A DNA stretch of 64,000 nt, from positions 1 to 64,000 of the forward strand of contig NZ_JAAIXZ010000014.1 of assembly GCF_010894435.1 (NCBI RefSeq). Direction: 5' to 3'. The DNA is from Pyxidicoccus trucidator (lineage in GTDB: Bacteria; Myxococcota; Myxococcia; Myxococcales; Myxococcaceae). Shown here one piece after another: positions 60,863 through 64,000 of the stretch (the stretch's first letter is position 1; each line of letters starts with the position of its first letter). A program made the translations under genes and the position numbers. Under the pieces are notes generated by a model. It did no database searches and had not been told where the DNA came from. It was given only the letters and a program-made list of their open reading frames with translations.

Positions 60863-61339
60863 ATGACCCGCAGGGACGACTTCTCTGACGTGGTGCTGGG
60901 CTCGCTGACGTCGAACGCGCAGTCCCCCCGGCCCCCTCACCCCGGCTTTCAAGGTGTCCTCCTGCGCGCGCCACGGCGGGTCGTGCTGCGCCCGGGGGCG
61001 GCAATCCCGGTCTGCGGGTTCTACCTGCTCCCCGCCGCGTCCCTCCTGCCGCCAGGCGATCCTCCCTCGGCCATACAGCTCATGGCGGTGGACGTGATGA
61101 CCGGACTCGTGCTGTCCGCGCACCTGACGCCGCCGGACCCGATCGAGCCGCCGGACGAGGCGGATGCCGTGAGTCCGGCAGAGGTTGGCGACGCGCTGTG
61201 CGGAGGCTACTTCAATCCCAACCTGTTCGATTACCTCCCGCTCCCCTGGCGCCCCGCGAGCTATGAAGTCGTCGCGGAGCTCGCCGGCCGGAGGTCCAAT
61301 GTGGTGCGTATCCGGCTGGAGGAGGAGCGCCGGGCCTGA
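60863..61339 (+). CDS. Small protein downstream of the metallopeptidase
   Basis: A 158-residue protein beginning at ATG 60863, after GGAGAGG; ATG 60858 is out of frame. It has a compact N-terminal beta domain (RAPRRVVLRPGAAIPVCGFYLLP) and a C-terminal beta part (SYEVVAELAGRRSNVVRIRL). No family is recognised. Its position 19 bases behind the toxin-like gene is where an immunity or chaperone gene would be expected, but no signal or immunity fold is evident. Confidence 0.55.
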   Translation: MTRRDDFSDVVLGSLTSNAQSPRPPHPGFQGVLLRAPRRVVLRPGAAIPVCGFYLLPAASLLPPGDPPSAIQLMAVDVMTGLVLSAHLTPPDPIEPPDEADAVSPAEVGDALCGGYFNPNLFDYLPLPWRPASYEVVAELAGRRSNVVRIRLEEERRA

Positions 61340-61409
61340 GTGAAGGCGATGCGGTGGCGCGGCCGTGCCGCCCGTGAAGGCCGGCACGGCGTGGGCTCCG
61401 GGACTACTG

Positions 61410-61679
61410 GACGAGCACGCTCCAAGGCCAGCGCCTTCTTCATCCAGCTGCTGTGGCGACTGGCCCGCGAGTACCGGAGCGCTCGGCGTGTGCTACTTCC
61501 CCCAGGCCAACCGCATCGAGCGCGTGTGGTTGGACCTGCACGCCAACGTCACCCGCAACCACCGCTGCCGCGCCCTGAACGGGCTGATGGCACGGGTCCA
61601 TGCCTACCTGGCTGCGCGCAACACCCAGCGCCATGCCAGTCCATGCCTGCGGCGAGCCGAGCTCAGGCGGGCCGCCTGA
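61410..61679 (+). mobile_element. IS630-family transposase remnant
   Basis: Two fragments in different frames. The first reads FFIQLLWRLAREYRSARRVLL, like the segment before the second catalytic Asp of IS630 transposases. The second reads PQANRIERVWLDLHANVTRNHRC and then an alpha-helical end, stop at 61679, like the family's terminal DDE part. The middle of the catalytic domain is missing and a frameshift separates the parts. No terminal inverted repeats were found. Confidence 0.65.
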
Positions 61680-61744
61680 GCCCGTGCGAGAATCCCGATT
61701 CTTTGTTTTGTTCCTCCTCTGTGCGGAACAGCTCTGCGTAGAGA

Positions 61745-62110
61745 TCAGCCACACGACCGCTGTCGCTGACAATGAACTTTGGAGTGGAGGGATTGACGCT
61801 GAGGAGGAGGCAGTGGCGGTGTGAGGATTGGTCGGCGAACCCGGATGATGAGCTCGCCTTCGCTGGACTCTGTGGCTTCGGTATCGTTCGATACTGTCCC
61901 CACACTGCGATTGAGGCGGACGGAGGGGTATCGCGGCAAATCGTGGAGCCTCAGGCTTCAGAGTTGCTCACGCAACAGGCGCGGCTCCGGGTTGCGGTGT
62001 TGGTTCAGCGTCTGGAGGTAGCGGTAGAGGCGGGCCACGCGGTCGCGCGCGACACGCAATTTATCTGGGGACGTCATCGGATTGACTTTGAGAATGCCCC
62101 TGCCGATCAT
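61745..62110 (-). pseudogene. Remnant of a large conserved protein (helicase-like N-terminus), with premature stops
   Basis: On the minus strand, ATG 62077 (or 62110) opens MTSPDKLRVARDRVARLYRYLQTLNQHRN then a TGA at 61960-61958. The same frame continues beyond it as SLRLHDLPRYPSVRLNRS and ELIIRVRRPILTPPLPPP, so the TGA probably replaces a Trp codon. It then loses the frame. The N-terminal pattern is similar to large AAA/DNA2-like proteins I recall from defence loci of this group; that assignment is weak. Clearly non-functional. Confidence 0.5.
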
Positions 62111-62333
62111 GATGGCCGGGCGTGGAAGGGTTTCGCATTGTGCCCTTACAGAACCAGGACTGACAACACAGGGTCAGGAAGGCCCCACCGTAGGCCCCCA
62201 ATACCGACAGCAGGTAGCGCGTAATACGCTGTGGGGTGCTGCCACTGTATATCATGCAGCGTCAGCGCTCGTCAGCGCGAAGCCTGAGGGCCGTGCGAAG
62301 CCCATCCGTCTTATCAGTACTTTCAGGAGAACC

Positions 62334-63659
62334 ATGGACACGTCCAAATCGAGTGCAGCCGAACTGCCAGCGGGGCTTATCTCCGCCATCCAGGCAGGAA
62401 ACTGCATTGCCTTCGTTGGCGCAGGCTTCAGCATCCCAGCAAAGCTGCCGAGCTGGTCTGAACTCCTGAACGACCTTTCCCAGCATGTCGGTGCGGGGCT
62501 GCGCAAACACCTGAAACTGCTCCTTGAGAAGAAGGATGGCGGCGCTTCCTTGGAGGAAGCGGCACAGGCTATCGAGGATGAACTCGGCCAGAACAAGCTG
62601 GCCAAGCGCCTGAAGGCGCGGCTGACCACCCGCGAGCTTCCGCTGGAGATGGCAGAACGTATACGCCTTCTACAGGGCATCCCTTTTCGCGCAATACTTA
62701 CCACGAATTTCGACATGCTGCTCGAAGGCGAGACACCAAGTCCCCCTGCCTACCGAAAGATCATGCGGGCGCCGCGCCCAAGGTGGTGGGACGAGGGATT
62801 CTGGGACCAGAAGGCGTGTTTCCCTCCAGTGCTAAAGATCCATGGCGACGTTCGAGATGCGGACACCGTCGTCTTCACCCGACGAGGGTACCGCCAGCGC
62901 CTGCACAACGACCCACATTTTACGAGATTTCTGAGCTCTCTATTCACACAGCACACAGTGCTGTACCTCGGTTTTTCCTTCAGCGATGCGTACCTAAATG
63001 AACTGCGCTCTGGAGCGCTCTCGCTGCTCGGGGAAGGTGGCGGAGATAGTCCAATCGCATACGCCATTGCGAACGACATTCCACCTCGCTCATGCCGCCA
63101 CCTCATGCGCCACGAGGGCATCCATGCTCTCTCATACTCGAGCAACGGCCACAAAGACTTCTCAGGCTTTGATGCTCTCCTGCGCGACCTCCATGAAGCG
63201 ACGAACCCCCTCCTCCATTTCGGCCGGCGTCTGAAAGGACGAAGACTTCTCTGGCTCGACAAAGCTCCTGAGAACAACGCTCTGGTCGAGCGGTTCTTCT
63301 TGCAGGCGAAACGAGAGGCTCATTTACCACTCGGCACGCTACAAGTTACGCATGTGCGGAGTGTAGAGAAGGCAATCGCCGCGCTGCGCTCCGAGAAAAT
63401 GAAGAACGAGCAATTCGATCTTGTCATCTCCCACTTCGGGCAAGAGCTTAAAGGCCTGACCGTTGCTGAACGGTTGCTCGAAGCAATGCGACACCAAGAC
63501 CTTCGCAGCCCTGTCCTCATCTTCTCCAAAAATGATGACGCGTCAGAGCGTCGGCGTCGCGCGCTTGCCCTTGGCGCCCATGAATACTGTTGGTCCTTCG
63601 GGGGGCTATTACGAGCAATCGAGCGCGTGCTGGGACCAGGGGTCGAACACGAACCATAG
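62334..63659 (+). CDS. SIR2 NADase-like protein fused to a degenerate receiver domain
   Basis: A 441-residue protein starting at ATG 62334 behind AGGAGA. The SIR2 domain (about 10-295) has FVGAGFS at 27-33, TTNFD with Asn125, KIHGDV with His170 and LGFSFSD at 212-218, so the NAD-binding and catalytic residues are kept. A C-terminal domain (about 303-438) follows the response-regulator fold: RRLLWLDKAPENN, FDLVISHFG, SPVLIFSKNDD, and ALGAHEY. The paired acids of a receiver read Asp309-Lys310 and the phospho-Asp position reads Ser-His, so phosphorylation is unlikely. GC is lower than the surroundings. Likely an anti-phage NAD-depleting protein with a ligand- or protein-sensing receiver-like domain. 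Confidence 0.82.
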   Translation: MDTSKSSAAELPAGLISAIQAGNCIAFVGAGFSIPAKLPSWSELLNDLSQHVGAGLRKHLKLLLEKKDGGASLEEAAQAIEDELGQNKLAKRLKARLTTRELPLEMAERIRLLQGIPFRAILTTNFDMLLEGETPSPPAYRKIMRAPRPRWWDEGFWDQKACFPPVLKIHGDVRDADTVVFTRRGYRQRLHNDPHFTRFLSSLFTQHTVLYLGFSFSDAYLNELRSGALSLLGEGGGDSPIAYAIANDIPPRSCRHLMRHEGIHALSYSSNGHKDFSGFDALLRDLHEATNPLLHFGRRLKGRRLLWLDKAPENNALVERFFLQAKREAHLPLGTLQVTHVRSVEKAIAALRSEKMKNEQFDLVISHFGQELKGLTVAERLLEAMRHQDLRSPVLIFSKNDDASERRRRALALGAHEYCWSFGGLLRAIERVLGPGVEHEP

Positions 63660-64000
63660 GTGCGCGGTAGGGACGGCCCTTGATAGGCCGCCCCCACGGA
63701 TCCCAGCAAGCACTGCTAACACACCGAGCTCTTGTCTTGGGTCCTGATGTGGAGTCACTCGATGGGCCAGGGATGCAGAGCCCGTGTGCAAGCGTAGTTG
63801 TCGCCCGGACCACGAGGTCGGAAGAAGCACCCAGGAGCGTGAAGTGCAGAGAGGGCGTCCTGCCTGGGGTTTCTTATCGCCGTGTCCACGGGGGCAATTC
63901 CCGCCGCCACCATCCAACGAAGGCTTCACTTCCCGCGGCCACCGGATCAGGATGAGGGAGGATGTCTCACCGCGCCGCCCTCCGACCCCGCTGTCACCGT
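63660..64000. other. No gene supported at the window end
   Basis: No frame in this stretch looks coding or has a credible start. A purine-rich GAGGGAGG lies immediately before an ATG at 63962, which may open a gene that continues beyond the window, but only 39 bases can be read. Confidence 0.3.

Noticed and set aside
58187-61340. Complete type VI secretion cluster
   Set aside because: No Hcp, VgrG, PAAR, TssB/C or ClpV-type gene is present; only an effector-like operon is supported.

Overview
The window is GC-rich (about 70%), densely packed, and dominated by lipoproteins, secreted proteases, ECF sigma factor modules, Ser/Thr kinases and a MYXO-CTERM-type surface anchor. That combination points to a predatory myxobacterium (Myxococcota; Myxococcus/Corallococcus/Archangium type). 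No rRNA, tRNA or CRISPR array was found. Several short stretches have lower GC or decayed genes (10.2-11.9 kb, 26.0-26.9 kb, 61.4-63.7 kb) and look like accessory or transferred DNA.

Layout. 0-2.2 kb: an RCC1-repeat gene that lacks its start, and a PhnB-like VOC protein. 2.2-8.8 kb: an ECF sigma/FecR/lipoprotein operon, an outer-membrane-type protein, and a DUF1592-DUF1552 pair. The sigma gene and the DUF1592 gene share one promoter pattern (GGAAAGTTT-N13-CGTAG), so they form a candidate self-contained regulon. 8.8-11.1 kb: two membrane PH-like proteins and a GH45 endoglucanase homologue whose catalytic acid is changed to Ala. 11.9-13.3 kb: a SIR2 NADase-like gene followed by a HAM1/ITPase-like gene, resembling the KomC-KomB part of the Kongming anti-phage system; the HAM1 partner has lost catalytic residues. 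13.4-20.6 kb: secreted and lipoprotein genes, including a discoidin-Vps62 fusion and a WGR/SUKH-like protein. 20.6-25.9 kb: a Fur box followed by a HmuY-like lipoprotein that overlaps a surface metalloprotease gene by 4 nt, then two further lipoproteins. 26.0-26.9 kb: a decayed Cys-rich gene and a decayed HtrA-type protease.

26.9-33.8 kb: an SMR efflux protein, then a leftward operon sigma - anti-sigma - CHAT/TPR lipoprotein - subtilisin-like lipoprotein. 33.9-46.8 kb: V8-like protease, DUF3565, amidase, BioY, M24 peptidase, CPBP protease, a small secreted protein, a Ser/Thr kinase, a 49-bp tandem repeat, a TetR-like ORF with no early stop, a diheme cytochrome, an M19 dipeptidase and a LysR regulator. 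47-55 kb: a malectin-domain lipoprotein and a 1,908-residue Ser/Thr kinase-ATPase-GAF-histidine kinase hybrid. 55-61 kb: P-loop kinase-like protein, DUF998 and another membrane protein, a ricin-lectin metallopeptidase, and a three-gene operon around a 671-residue HExxH protein that resembles a secreted toxin cassette.

61.4-64 kb: an IS630 transposase remnant, a helicase-like remnant with premature stops, and an intact SIR2 protein fused to a degenerate response-regulator-like domain. The window therefore holds two different SIR2-based candidate immune modules about 50 kb apart. Functions are inferred from remembered family motifs; no database search was possible.
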